Below, in pieces: positions 52,867 through 62,992 of a stretch of DNA of 64,000 nucleotides; positions within the stretch are counted from its first letter, which is position 1; each line of letters begins with the position of its first letter. The position numbers and the translations under genes were made by a program. This DNA comes from Pseudomonas sp. UYIF39 (GTDB lineage Bacteria > Pseudomonadota > Gammaproteobacteria > Pseudomonadales > Pseudomonadaceae): contig NZ_JALBYU010000005.1 of the NCBI RefSeq assembly GCF_029963765.1, forward strand, positions 1 to 64,000. The letters are read 5' to 3'. The notes beneath the pieces were generated by a model, which was not told where the DNA came from, made no database searches, and saw only the letters and a list, made by a program, of their open reading frames with translations.

Positions 52867-54984
52867 TTGTTCAAGTTCAAGACCGCGATACTACTGGGGG
52901 CATTGCTGATTCTGGGCAGCAACGAGCTGGAGGCTGCCGCACTGCCGGGTGTGCCGGCCACGACACCACTGGCCCACCCCGAACCGCTGGTACAGGGCGG
53001 TCTGCTGGGTGCCATCAGTTCGAGCATTGAGGACGTCCAGAGCAAACTCGATCTCAATGAGGACTTGCTCGACGCCTGGCGTCTGCGTGCAGACCGGGCG
53101 GCGGTTGAGGTGGATCGGCTGGTCAATCGTCCTTCGGCCCGTTCGAGCTGGAGCGTGGCGGGGGATTTTCTGCTGTTGTCCGGTGTGTGGATGGGCGTTT
53201 TTGCGCTGCTCTGGTTGCTTGGCGGGCTGCTCGCCAAACGTCTGTGCCAGAACCGTCTGCTGCTCACCCGCGAGCGCGGTCAGGCATTACTGGGTTATGT
53301 GTTGCCCTACACGGTTCCGGCGCTGATCAGCCTGCCCCTGACGCTGTATGTCAGCCACTTCCTGCAAGTGTCCGCCGGTCGGGCGCTGGCGTTGTGTTTC
53401 GCTTATGCCACCAGCAGCGGCATTTTTGCCGCGTCGTTGCTGTTGTCGCTGGTGGTGCTGTTCAACGCCGGCCACAAGCGCCGAGCGGTGCAGATTATTC
53501 GTCAATACAGCCCACGACCGCTGTTTTTGATGGGTTTCCTCGTGGCGCTGAGCGACGCCTTGACCAGCCCGCAGATCGCCCGCCTGCTCGGCGGCAATCT
53601 CACCAGCAGTGTTGCAGTGTTCACCGGGGTGGCGGCCTCGGTCACCTTTGGCATTTTGGTGATCAAGATGCGCCGTCCGGTCGCCCATTTGATCCGCATT
53701 TTGCCGTTGGCCCAGCGCCTCAGTCAGCCGGCCGTGCGTGAAATGCTGCGGGTCTTTTCCGGGCTCTGGTACTGGCCGATTCTGTTGATGGTGCTGGTGT
53801 CGGTGATCAACCTGATCGGCATTGGAGATGACAACCAGAAAGTACTGCGTTGTGCGCTGTTTACCACGGTGTTGCTGATTGCGATGGTGTTTCTCAGCAC
53901 GTCGCTTCATCACCTGTTCAAGTCGCGCAGTGAGTTGGCCGTGCGCCGCAGCAGTGCCTACAAAGAACGCTTTCTCAGCCTTTCGCACGCGTTGCTGCGC
54001 ATCGCCCTGGCGATTGTGTTCATCGATGTCCTGGGGCGCATCTGGGGTGTGTCGCTGTTTGAGTTTGCGGTGAGCAATTCGGTCGGCCGGGCGATCAGCG
54101 ATTCCCTGAGCCGTATCGGTTTGATTTTCCTGGTGACCTGGATGGGCTGGGTGGTGTTGGACACGGCGATTCAGGAAGCCCTGAAACCACCCGTTAACAA
54201 ACGCTCGGCGCGCCAACCCAGTACCCGAACCAAAACCATCCTGCCGCTGTTGCGCAATGCGATCAAAATCATTTTGGTGGTGATCTGCGCTATCACCACC
54301 ATGGCTAACCTTGGGATCAACGTTGCACCCTTTCTGGCCGGCGCCGGAGTCGTGGGGCTGGCCATCGGTTTCGGTTCCCAGCAGCTGGTGCAGGACGTGA
54401 TCACCGGGTTGTTCATCATCATCGAAGACACGTTGTCGATTGGCGATTGGGTGGTACTCGACTCCGGCCACGCCGGCACTGTCGAAGGCCTGACGATCCG
54501 CACCTTGCGCCTGCGCGACGGCAAGGGGTTTGTGCACTCGGTGCCGTTCGGTCAGATCAAGGCCGTGACCAATCAATCGCGGCAATTCGCCTATGCGTTC
54601 TTTTCGGTGCAATTCACTTACGACACCGATGTCGACAAGGCAATCGAGTTGATCCGCGAGGCCGGGGATTCCATCCGCGACGATGCGTTCCTCAAGTACA
54701 ACCTGCAAGGGCCGCTGGATGTGTTTGGCGTCGACAAGATGGACCTCAACGGCGTGGTGCTGACGGCACAGTTCCGCACCGTGTCGGGTGGGCAATACGC
54801 CGTGAGTCGGGCGTTCAACCAGCGTTTGAAAAAGCTTGTGGATAACAGCCCGTGGGTGCATTTCGCGCAGACTTATCCACAGCAGGTCTTGATGCCCAGA
54901 CAGACTGTTGAGCCGCCGCAAAGCGATGGGCTTGCATCGGAGCATTCATCGGTGTTCCTGCCGGATCAGCCGAGGACTCAATGA
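52867..54984 (+). CDS. MscS-family mechanosensitive channel (YbiO-like)
   Basis: 705 aa. A signal peptide (FKFKTAILLGALLILGSN) leads a long periplasmic part with about ten membrane segments. The channel core near residues 480-610 (FLAGAGVVGLAIGFGSQQLVQDVITG) is the conserved MscS pore helix and TM3. The start is TTG 52867 behind AGGAG; an open frame reaches back to 52714 inside the REPIN and is not coding. The length and layout are close to E. coli YbiO, a mechanosensitive channel of moderate conductance that protects against hypo-osmotic shock. Confidence 0.88.
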   Translation: MFKFKTAILLGALLILGSNELEAAALPGVPATTPLAHPEPLVQGGLLGAISSSIEDVQSKLDLNEDLLDAWRLRADRAAVEVDRLVNRPSARSSWSVAGDFLLLSGVWMGVFALLWLLGGLLAKRLCQNRLLLTRERGQALLGYVLPYTVPALISLPLTLYVSHFLQVSAGRALALCFAYATSSGIFAASLLLSLVVLFNAGHKRRAVQIIRQYSPRPLFLMGFLVALSDALTSPQIARLLGGNLTSSVAVFTGVAASVTFGILVIKMRRPVAHLIRILPLAQRLSQPAVREMLRVFSGLWYWPILLMVLVSVINLIGIGDDNQKVLRCALFTTVLLIAMVFLSTSLHHLFKSRSELAVRRSSAYKERFLSLSHALLRIALAIVFIDVLGRIWGVSLFEFAVSNSVGRAISDSLSRIGLIFLVTWMGWVVLDTAIQEALKPPVNKRSARQPSTRTKTILPLLRNAIKIILVVICAITTMANLGINVAPFLAGAGVVGLAIGFGSQQLVQDVITGLFIIIEDTLSIGDWVVLDSGHAGTVEGLTIRTLRLRDGKGFVHSVPFGQIKAVTNQSRQFAYAFFSVQFTYDTDVDKAIELIREAGDSIRDDAFLKYNLQGPLDVFGVDKMDLNGVVLTAQFRTVSGGQYAVSRAFNQRLKKLVDNSPWVHFAQTYPQQVLMPRQTVEPPQSDGLASEHSSVFLPDQPRTQ

Positions 54985-55001
54985 TTTGTGTTGGGGCTGA
55001 T

Positions 55002-55130
55002 GGCCTCATCGTCGGAACGCCGCCCGGACCAAGCTCGCTCCCACAATGATCTCTGGTGCTCTTCGGTTTTATATTCACAGAAAAACCTGTGGGAGCAGCC
55101 GGTCGACGCTCGATTGCTCGCGATGAGGCC
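55002..55130. repeat. degenerate REPIN
   Basis: The outer ends GGCCTCATCG (55002-55011) and CGATGAGGCC (55121-55130) are perfect inverted copies, and the inner cores GCTCGCTCCCACA (55033-55045) and TGTGGGAGC (55088-55096) pair. The arms have since diverged. It occupies the gap between the MscS and lhr genes, which hold opposite strands. Confidence 0.75.
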
Positions 55131-55143
55131 GGTGCCGACAACA

Positions 55144-58100
55144 TCAGTGTCGGGTGAGTTTGTTGTGCAGTTCGGCAGTTGATTGCTGATCCAGCTCCAG
55201 CCAGAAAGTCTGCTTGCCGGCGATCTCGGCGGCGGCGGGTAATCCATCGCGATACACCAATCGATTACTCGCTAACGCCGGCACCTTCGCCCCGGGTAAA
55301 AGCGTCCCGGCGAGGTTCAGCGGATCAACCCCGCACACGGCAATCAAACTTCCGTCATGCGGCCGTCGCCGCACCTCGCGCAGTAATGGAATGGCCTCGG
55401 GCAATGCAAACTGTTCACCGGCCAAGCCACTGACAAACCGCCCGCCGCGAATTTCGCCTCGAGCTTCCAGCCGATGGAAAGTGCGCAGCAATTCCCGCCA
55501 GCTCGGCAGCCAATCCGCTTCACGTTCCAGCAAGCGCCAGAACACCACGCCGTAGCGCCGGAGCAAGGTCATGGCGATATGTTCAAGGGTGTCGGTCGGC
55601 GTCGGTGCCGGACGTTTGTTATCCACAACCGGAGCCTGCGCGCCGCGTCGCAGCAAGGCCCAGCGCCCGGCATCGTCCATCCCGCCGACAAACGCTCCGC
55701 GCCCGCGTCGGCTGCTGCGATTCTGTCGCTTGCTGGCCGGGGTGATCAGCGCTCGCAGACCGGCGAAGCTGTCGGCATTCACCAACCCGGCACCGACCAA
55801 TTCCTGCAAAGCGATTTCCAGTTCCGAGCGCAGCAGGTGGGCTTCGTGAGTCAGCTCATCGAAAAACAGTGCGCCGTGTTGGCTCAGTGCTTCGTAGACT
55901 TTTTGCGTTTTGGGCGAGAGTTCGCTGACCGGCGTCTGCTCGGTCAACCCGCTCCACAACCCGACCTGACTGCGCGGCAGCAGCAGAATCGGCGTGCTGC
56001 GCAGCGCCGTGCTGGCGCTCTTGTTGCGCGCGGTCAGACGAGTCCACACCAGTTTGCCGCTGCGGCACAGGTCATCCAGCCAACTCGCTGAATAGCCTTT
56101 GATCCGCGCCGGCAAAATATCGCTGTCCCAGGCTGAAGCAGCGGCGGGGTAGCCTTCGAACTGACCGACAATCGCGGGCAACACTGCGCTGCCCTGGCCT
56201 TGGGTCGCGCCAGACAGATGCTGCCAGTCGAACAGGAAACGCATGAAATCCTGTAACGCCACGGGCTCGATTTCCCGCCGCAGACGCTTGACGGTGTAGC
56301 GGTGAATCCGCGCCAGCAGATGCCGCTCGCACCATTCTTCCTCCGCCGTGCCGGGCGTGAATTGGCCACGCAGCACATAGCCTTCGCGTTCCAGTTGCGC
56401 CAACGCCTGGGTGACTTGAGTCGCCGCCAATCCGAGCGGTTCGGCAATCGCATTCAGCGGCAATGGACCGAACGCGCTGAGCCGCGCACGAATCACTTCC
56501 AGCACCGCTTCGTCCGCCGTCCAGATTTCATCGAACCCGGGCAACGCCTCCAGCGGTGGCTGCAAAATCGCCTGTGGATAAATCGCCTGCAAGTAAGTCA
56601 GCCGCTCCAGTGCCAACCATAGCGCTTGCCCGGCATTGACTTGCAAGCGGCTGGCGCGACCGCTGTCGGCCAGGGCATTCAGCCAGTCGAGCCAGTCTGG
56701 ATAGGCCTGGGCCTCGACGTCACTGATGCACGCGAGGCTCATCAACGCCTCATGCATCTCATCGACGCCAGTCGGCGTTGGCCAGGCATCCTCGCGCACG
56801 GCTTGAATCGCGTCCGCATCAAGCGCACCGAGGTCGTCGGTGGATTGCGGATCGCTCCAGCGGCGGTTGAGTACCGCTTGAGTGCGGCGCTCTTCCAGCG
56901 GCGCATCGTCGAGAAAAGTGTAGGGTCGGGCACTGAGAATTTCCGCTGCCAGCGGCGAGGGCGCCGGCAGGTCGCGGCTGATCAGGCGGATGTCACCGCG
57001 CTCCATGCGCCGCAACAACGCCAGCCAGCCTTCGCTGTCCATGGCTTCGTGCAGGCAATCGTCGAGGGTTTGTTCCACCAGCGGATGGTCGGGAATTTCC
57101 CGTTCGCCGGCGAGGTTTTCCACACAGGCAATCTGGTCGGGAAACACGCTGGCGATCAGGTCTTCGCTTTTCATCCGCTGGATCTGCGGCGGGACTTTGC
57201 GGCCGCCACTGTAGCGCGGCAGCGCCAGAGCGACCCCGGCATTCCAGCGCCAGCGCACACCGAACAGCGGCGCCTCGAGCACGGCTTGAATAAGAGTGTG
57301 CTCGGCACTGTTGCTGTGCAGGTAGCGCCAGACATCATCGAGTTCAAAACTGTGGCTGGTGGACAGCGACAGAACGATGGCGTCTTCGCTGGCGGCGGCC
57401 TGCAATTCGAAGTTGAAGGTGCGGCAGAAGCGCTTGCGCAGGGCCAGGCCCCAGGCGCGGTTGATGCGGCTACCGAACGGCGTGTGGATGATCAATTGCG
57501 TGCCGCCGGACTCGTCGAAAAAGCGCTCCATCAGCAGCGTGTCTTGTGACGGCAGGGCGCTCAATGTCAGGCGCGCACGGGCCAGGTAATCGACCAATTG
57601 TTCGGCACTGGCCAGGTTCAGACCGAGGGTGTCGGTCAACCAGTCGATCGCGGGTTGCAAGTGACCGGGTGTGGCGCCGAGCAGTTCATCGAGTTGCGCT
57701 TGCAGGCGGGCCACGGCAAACGACAGTTCAGCACTGCGCCCCGGCGCTTCGCCGAGCCAGAATGGAATGGTCGGCGGTTGACCCTGAGCGTCTTCGACCC
57801 GGACCTTGCCGGTTTCGACCCGCAGAATCCGGTAGGAGGTGTTGCCCAATTGGAAGACATCCCCGGCGATGCTTTCCACTGCAAAGTCTTCGTTGACGCT
57901 GCCGATGTTCAGCCCTTGGGGTTCGAGTAAAACGCTGTAGTCGGCGTTGTCGGGGATCGTCCCGCCGCTGGTCACGGCGGTCAGTTTGGCGCCCCGGCGA
58001 CCGCGCAGGGTGCGGGTCACGGCGTCGCGGTGCAAGTAAGCGCTGCGGATGCCCAGGCGACCGTTGTAGCCTTCGGCGAGCATCTGCAGCAGCGCTTGAT

Positions 58101-59460
58101 AGTGTTTTTCGTCGAGTTCGCTGTAGGGCGAGGCGTTGCGGAACACCTCCAGCAGCGCCTGCTCCTGCCATTCCTGGCAGCTGACCTCGGCGATGATTTG
58201 TTGCGCGAGTACATCCAACGGTGCCTTCGGAATCTGCAAAGTGTCGAGTTCGCCGCGCCGCACACAGTCGAGCAGGGCGGTGCACTCGATCAGGTCGTCG
58301 CGGGTGGTGGCGAACAAACGGCCCTTGGGTGTGCCGCCGACCTGGTGCCCGGAGCGGCCGACCCGTTGCAGAAATCCAGCGATCGAACGCGGCGAGGCAA
58401 TTTGGCAGACCAGGTCGACATCGCCGATATCGATCCCCAGTTCCAGGGACGCCGTGGCAATCAATACTTGCAGCTCACCGCGCTTGAGCCGCTGTTCGGC
58501 GTCAAGACGAAACTCCTTGGCCAGACTGCCGTGGTGGGCGGCCACCGCCTCCTTGCCGAGGCGTTCGCTCAAGTGACGGCTCAGGCGTTCGGCGAGGCGT
58601 CGAGTGTTGACGAAAATCAGCGTGGTGCGGTGTTCGCGGGCGAGGACGGCAAGGCGGTCGTAGACCAGTTCCCAGATGTCGTTGGCCATCACCGCCGACA
58701 ACGGCACGGGCGGCACTTCGATGTCCAGATCCCGCGGGCGGGCGTGGCCGATGTCGATGATTTCGCACGCGCGATCACGGCCAACCAGAAATTGCGAGAC
58801 GGCTTCGATGGGTTTTTGCGTGGCAGACAGGCCGATTCGCATCAGCGGTTGCACGCACAACGCTTGCAGTCGCTCGAGGCTCAGAGCCAGATGGCTGCCG
58901 CGCTTGCTGGCGGCGATCGCGTGAATTTCGTCGACGATCACCGTGCGGGCAGTGCTGAGCATTTGCCGGCCGGAGTCGGAGCCGAGCAGCACGTAAAGGG
59001 ATTCCGGGGTGGTCACCAGGATATGCGGCGCGGTCTTGCGCATCGCCGAGCGGTCTTTTTGCGGTGTATCGCCGGTGCGCACGGCGGTGTTGATCTGCAG
59101 TTCGGGTAGGCCCATCGCGCGTAACTGCTCGGTGATGCCGGCCAACGGGTCTTGCAGGTTGATCTGGATGTCGTTGGACAAGGCTTTAAGGGGCGAAACG
59201 TAGACCACCAGGGTTTCATCCGGCAGATGACCGCCGTTGGCCATTGCGCGGTGGACCAGATCGTCGATGACCGCGAGGAACGCGGTGAGGGTCTTGCCGG
59301 AGCCAGTGGGTGCGGCGACCAGGGTCGAACGGTGCTGGCGGATCAACGGCCACGCCCGGGCCTGGGCGGCGGTGACCGTCGGGAAGGTGCTGCTGAACCA
59401 GGCGCTGACGGCGGGGTGGAAGCCTGCCAGGGCGCTGTCCGTGGGGATTGGCAGATTCAT
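55144..59460 (-). CDS. lhr: ATP-dependent helicase Lhr (large)
   Basis: 1438 aa superfamily 2 helicase. Walker A PTGSGKT is at 51-57, DEIH at the Walker B position (VDEIHAIAASKRGSHL) and the QRVGRSGHQ motif VI follows. A winged-helix domain and an Lhr-specific C-terminal half come after the core. In E. coli Lhr is 1538 aa, a 3'-5' helicase with a C-terminal part reported to have uracil-DNA glycosylase activity. I start at ATG 59460 (MNLPIPTDSALAG) rather than the in-frame 59496. Confidence 0.93.
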   Translation of the reverse strand: MNLPIPTDSALAGFHPAVSAWFSSTFPTVTAAQARAWPLIRQHRSTLVAAPTGSGKTLTAFLAVIDDLVHRAMANGGHLPDETLVVYVSPLKALSNDIQINLQDPLAGITEQLRAMGLPELQINTAVRTGDTPQKDRSAMRKTAPHILVTTPESLYVLLGSDSGRQMLSTARTVIVDEIHAIAASKRGSHLALSLERLQALCVQPLMRIGLSATQKPIEAVSQFLVGRDRACEIIDIGHARPRDLDIEVPPVPLSAVMANDIWELVYDRLAVLAREHRTTLIFVNTRRLAERLSRHLSERLGKEAVAAHHGSLAKEFRLDAEQRLKRGELQVLIATASLELGIDIGDVDLVCQIASPRSIAGFLQRVGRSGHQVGGTPKGRLFATTRDDLIECTALLDCVRRGELDTLQIPKAPLDVLAQQIIAEVSCQEWQEQALLEVFRNASPYSELDEKHYQALLQMLAEGYNGRLGIRSAYLHRDAVTRTLRGRRGAKLTAVTSGGTIPDNADYSVLLEPQGLNIGSVNEDFAVESIAGDVFQLGNTSYRILRVETGKVRVEDAQGQPPTIPFWLGEAPGRSAELSFAVARLQAQLDELLGATPGHLQPAIDWLTDTLGLNLASAEQLVDYLARARLTLSALPSQDTLLMERFFDESGGTQLIIHTPFGSRINRAWGLALRKRFCRTFNFELQAAASEDAIVLSLSTSHSFELDDVWRYLHSNSAEHTLIQAVLEAPLFGVRWRWNAGVALALPRYSGGRKVPPQIQRMKSEDLIASVFPDQIACVENLAGEREIPDHPLVEQTLDDCLHEAMDSEGWLALLRRMERGDIRLISRDLPAPSPLAAEILSARPYTFLDDAPLEERRTQAVLNRRWSDPQSTDDLGALDADAIQAVREDAWPTPTGVDEMHEALMSLACISDVEAQAYPDWLDWLNALADSGRASRLQVNAGQALWLALERLTYLQAIYPQAILQPPLEALPGFDEIWTADEAVLEVIRARLSAFGPLPLNAIAEPLGLAATQVTQALAQLEREGYVLRGQFTPGTAEEEWCERHLLARIHRYTVKRLRREIEPVALQDFMRFLFDWQHLSGATQGQGSAVLPAIVGQFEGYPAAASAWDSDILPARIKGYSASWLDDLCRSGKLVWTRLTARNKSASTALRSTPILLLPRSQVGLWSGLTEQTPVSELSPKTQKVYEALSQHGALFFDELTHEAHLLRSELEIALQELVGAGLVNADSFAGLRALITPASKRQNRSSRRGRGAFVGGMDDAGRWALLRRGAQAPVVDNKRPAPTPTDTLEHIAMTLLRRYGVVFWRLLEREADWLPSWRELLRTFHRLEARGEIRGGRFVSGLAGEQFALPEAIPLLREVRRRPHDGSLIAVCGVDPLNLAGTLLPGAKVPALASNRLVYRDGLPAAAEIAGKQTFWLELDQQSTAELHNKLTRH

Positions 59461-59526
59461 GTCCTGATTTATGCGGGCGGGGGGCTGAAGATGCAAGTAC
59501 CGCTGGGGATCTGTGTTGATGCTTAG

Positions 59527-59612
59527 GGCCCCATCGCGAGCAAGCTCGCTCCCACTTGGATTTGTGTACGCCGCAGATCCCTTGTGGGAGCGAGCTTGCT
59601 CGCGATAGGACC
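59527..59612. repeat. REPIN (two inverted REP units)
   Basis: Left unit ATCGCGAGCAAGCTCGCTCC.. (59533-59555) and right unit (59584-59606) are perfect 23-bp inverted copies, separated by 28 bp. It fills most of the 308-nt gap between lhr and the RmlD-like gene; the remainder (to 59768) shows no gene and no clear promoter. Confidence 0.92.
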
Positions 59613-59768
59613 GGAGCAGGCGCCGCCGTTCTTAGGTATCTACACTTTACGGATGACGGTTGCGCACTAAACCCGCAAAATGCAACGATTCCGGCAACTA
59701 TCGACGGCATCGCCCACGAGCGGTGTCAATAAAGCCATTGTTTCAATCAGACTGGTCCTGCTGACTCT

Positions 59769-60645
59769 ATGCGAATGCGCCTTATGTTACTGGGCGGCGG
59801 AAATGCCCTTGGGCAGGCGCTGATTCGCCTCGGTGCGGAGGAAGACATCGGCTTCCTCGCCCCCCGCCCACCGCAAGACGGCTGGGACGCCGCGAGCCTG
59901 ACGCAACTGCTCGACGACACCCGTCCAGACGCGTTGATCAACCTCGCCTATTACTTCGACTGGTTTCAGGCGGAGACGGTCAGCGAACAACGTCTGGCCG
60001 GGCAGGAACGGGCGATCGAGCGTCTGGCCGAACTGTGCCAGCATCACAACATCGTGCTGCTGCAACCGTCGAGCTATCGCGTGTTCGATGGCTCCCGGGC
60101 GACGGCCTACAGCGAAAAAGACGAACCGGTGCCCTTGGGCCTGCGCGGTCAGGCTTTGTGGCGGATCGAACAAAGCGTTCGCGCCACTTGCCCGCAACAC
60201 GTGTTGCTGCGCTTTGGCTGGCTGCTGGATGACAGCCCCGACGGCACCCTCGGGCGTTTCCTCGGTCGCGCCGAATTGCCTGAAGAATTGCTGATGGCTG
60301 ATGACCGTCGGGGCAATCCGACGCCGGTGGATGACGCTGCGCGGGTGATTATCTCGGTCCTCAAGCAACTCGATTGCTCGGCGCCTCTGTGGGGCACCTA
60401 CCATTACGCCGGGCATGAGGCGACCACGCCGCTGGCACTTGGGCAGGCGATCCTCACCGAAGCACGCGCGCTGCACCCGCTGGCCATCGAAGCGCCGACC
60501 GCCCAGGCTCACGCCGCCCGGCCCGATGCCGCCGAAGAACCGCAACACGCGGTGCTGGCCTGCAAGAAAATTCTGCACACATTCGGGATCAAGCCCCGCG
60601 CCTGGCGTGCGGCACTCCCGGGCTTACTGGATAGGTTTTATCGCC

Positions 60646-60653
<8 letters not shown>
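59769..60653 (+). CDS. RmlD-like SDR protein with altered catalytic residues
   Basis: 294 aa sugar-nucleotide-binding SDR of the RmlD/dTDP-4-dehydrorhamnose reductase group. The NAD(P)-binding glycine motif (GGGNALGQAL) is at the start and PSSYRVFDG and PTPVDDAARVI look like the family. The usual YGxSK catalytic pair, after PL, reads PLGLRGQALW here: Tyr becomes Arg and Lys becomes Leu. The enzyme may have lost reductase activity or have a different job. It starts at ATG 59769 (or 59775) and overlaps the next gene by 8 nt, the place of PA4069 in P. aeruginosa. Confidence 0.75.
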
Positions 60654-61575
<922 letters not shown>

Positions 61576-61591
61576 GGTTTCTGCAGTCATG

Positions 61592-61621
61592 AAAAAGGCG
61601 CCTGTCGAGGCGCCTTTTTTT
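61592..61621. terminator. bidirectional terminator between epimerase and oprG
   Basis: An 11-bp stem AAAAAGGCGCC (61592-61602) with GGCGCCTTTTT (61609-61619), loop TGTCGA. It serves both convergent genes. Confidence 0.95.
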
Positions 61622-61632
61622 GTGTGGCAATT

Positions 61633-62331
61633 TTAGAACTTGTAACCCAGGCCAACCATGTAGATGAACGGGTCTACGTCCACATCGACCTTGGCGCGAG
61701 TGCCCTGTGCCACTGCGTTATTTTGCACCGTCGCGGTGGTGTCGATGTCGATGTAGCGCGCTTGGGCGTTGATCATGATGTTGTCGGTCAGCATGTAATC
61801 GGCGCCGACCTGGAACGCCATGCCCCAGGAGTTATCTGCCTTGAAATTGCTGAAGCCGTTGGCGCTGGCTTCGCTCCCGACGTGCTCGTCGTAGATCCAG
61901 GTGTAGTTGATACCGGCACCGACATACGGCTGGAATGCGGACTTCGCGTCCAGTGGGTAGTACACAACGCTCAAGGTCGGCGGCAGGTGTTTCAGGGAGC
62001 CGAGTTTGCCGTTGGCCGCGCCCAGGGCGGTGCCTTTGATCTTCACGTCATGCTCGAACGGCGAGGCCGCCAGCAGCTCGATCCCCCAGTGGCTGTTGAG
62101 CATGTAAGCGAAGTTCAGACCCAGTTGCGTGTCGCTGCTCATGGTGGCCTTGCCACCCAGATCGGCACCCTTCAGCGGGCCTTGATCAACCTTGACGCTG
62201 GAGCTGTCGGCTTTCGGGTTGACGGTGATTGCACCGGCACGAACGATGATATCGCCGGCTTCGTGGGCGTAGGCTAGCGGTGCTGCGAGCGCGAGGGCAA
62301 ACAGCGAAGCGCTGAGCAAAGACTTGTGCAT
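61633..62331 (-). CDS. oprG: OprG/OmpW-family outer membrane protein
   Basis: 232 aa eight-stranded beta barrel. A signal peptide ending APLAYAHEA leads the mature chain; the chain ends in Phe (YMVGLGYKF) as barrel proteins require, and GAGINYTW is the OmpW hallmark. OmpW barrels let small hydrophobic molecules cross; P. aeruginosa OprG has been linked to amino-acid/hydrophobic uptake and is raised under low oxygen. I use ATG 62331 (MHKSLLSASLF). An ANR-like box precedes it. Confidence 0.92.
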   Translation of the reverse strand: MHKSLLSASLFALALAAPLAYAHEAGDIIVRAGAITVNPKADSSSVKVDQGPLKGADLGGKATMSSDTQLGLNFAYMLNSHWGIELLAASPFEHDVKIKGTALGAANGKLGSLKHLPPTLSVVYYPLDAKSAFQPYVGAGINYTWIYDEHVGSEASANGFSNFKADNSWGMAFQVGADYMLTDNIMINAQARYIDIDTTATVQNNAVAQGTRAKVDVDVDPFIYMVGLGYKF

Positions 62332-62369
62332 GGAGAGCTCCAAAGGACGTTAAAAATATTCGATGTCCA

Positions 62370-62411
62370 ATGGTACGGAGCCGTCTGATACGGCCTTTTG
62401 ACTCAGCTCAA
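62370..62411 (-). promoter_or_regulatory. ANR/FNR-type box and -10 for oprG
   Basis: Minus-strand TTGAGCTGAGTCAA (62398-62411) matches the FNR/ANR consensus TTGAT-N4-ATCAA at eight of ten positions. A TACCAT -10 (62370-62375) gives a start near 62363, which places the box centre at about -41.5, the class II activator position. OprG is induced anaerobically in P. aeruginosa. Confidence 0.55.
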
Positions 62412-62462
62412 TGAAACAGTGATGGCCCCAAAAGATCGCAACGGTAAGAAAAGTGACCGGAT

Positions 62463-62981
62463 TCACTCCGGCAATTCATACACATAAATCTTGTCCGCCT
62501 CCATCTGATACCCGGCGTCGGCCAATTCGCTGCTGGATGCCTTGACCTGCAATGCCCCTTCGATCCAGTACGGCTGATACAACTCGTCGAGCTTCACACC
62601 CACCTCGCTTTTGACGTGCACGATCTGGTTCGACGGCGGTGGCGGCACGTGGATGCAGGCGCCGAAATATGGCACCAGCAGAAACTCGGTGGTGCGACCT
62701 TCTTCACTCACTTCCAGTGGCACGATGTAGCCCGGCAGCCGAATGTGCTGACCGTCGAGACTTTTCACCACCGGCGCATTGGGCATGTCTTGCTTGGCCG
62801 CGGGCGCCGATTCGGCGGCCAACGCGTTGCCCATCTGCGACAGGTCGTGCAGCGGCGTCATGTTCGGTACTTCAGGCGCGGCGTCCGGCGGGATCATTTG
62901 CGACCAGGTCAGGTCTTTCGGTTCAGCCGCCCACAGGGGCAAGGCGACCAGCATCAACAGCGCAAGCACAGCGCGGGGCAT
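62463..62981 (-). CDS. DUF3299-family secreted protein
   Basis: 172 aa with an N-terminal signal peptide (MPRAVLALLMLVALPLWA) and a DUF3299-like core (LPGYIVPLEVSEEGRTTEFLLVP ... ACIHVPPPPSNQ), likely periplasmic. I prefer ATG 62981 because GAGGACGTTGAAC is a good ribosome site; ATG 62996 would overlap the permease stop (ATGA) but has a weak site. It follows the permease gene, as PA4066 follows PA4065 in P. aeruginosa. The function is unknown; such pairs are often close to metal- or thiol-related transport genes. Confidence 0.75.
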   Translation of the reverse strand: MPRAVLALLMLVALPLWAAEPKDLTWSQMIPPDAAPEVPNMTPLHDLSQMGNALAAESAPAAKQDMPNAPVVKSLDGQHIRLPGYIVPLEVSEEGRTTEFLLVPYFGACIHVPPPPSNQIVHVKSEVGVKLDELYQPYWIEGALQVKASSSELADAGYQMEADKIYVYELPE

Positions 62982-62992
62982 GTTCAACGTCC

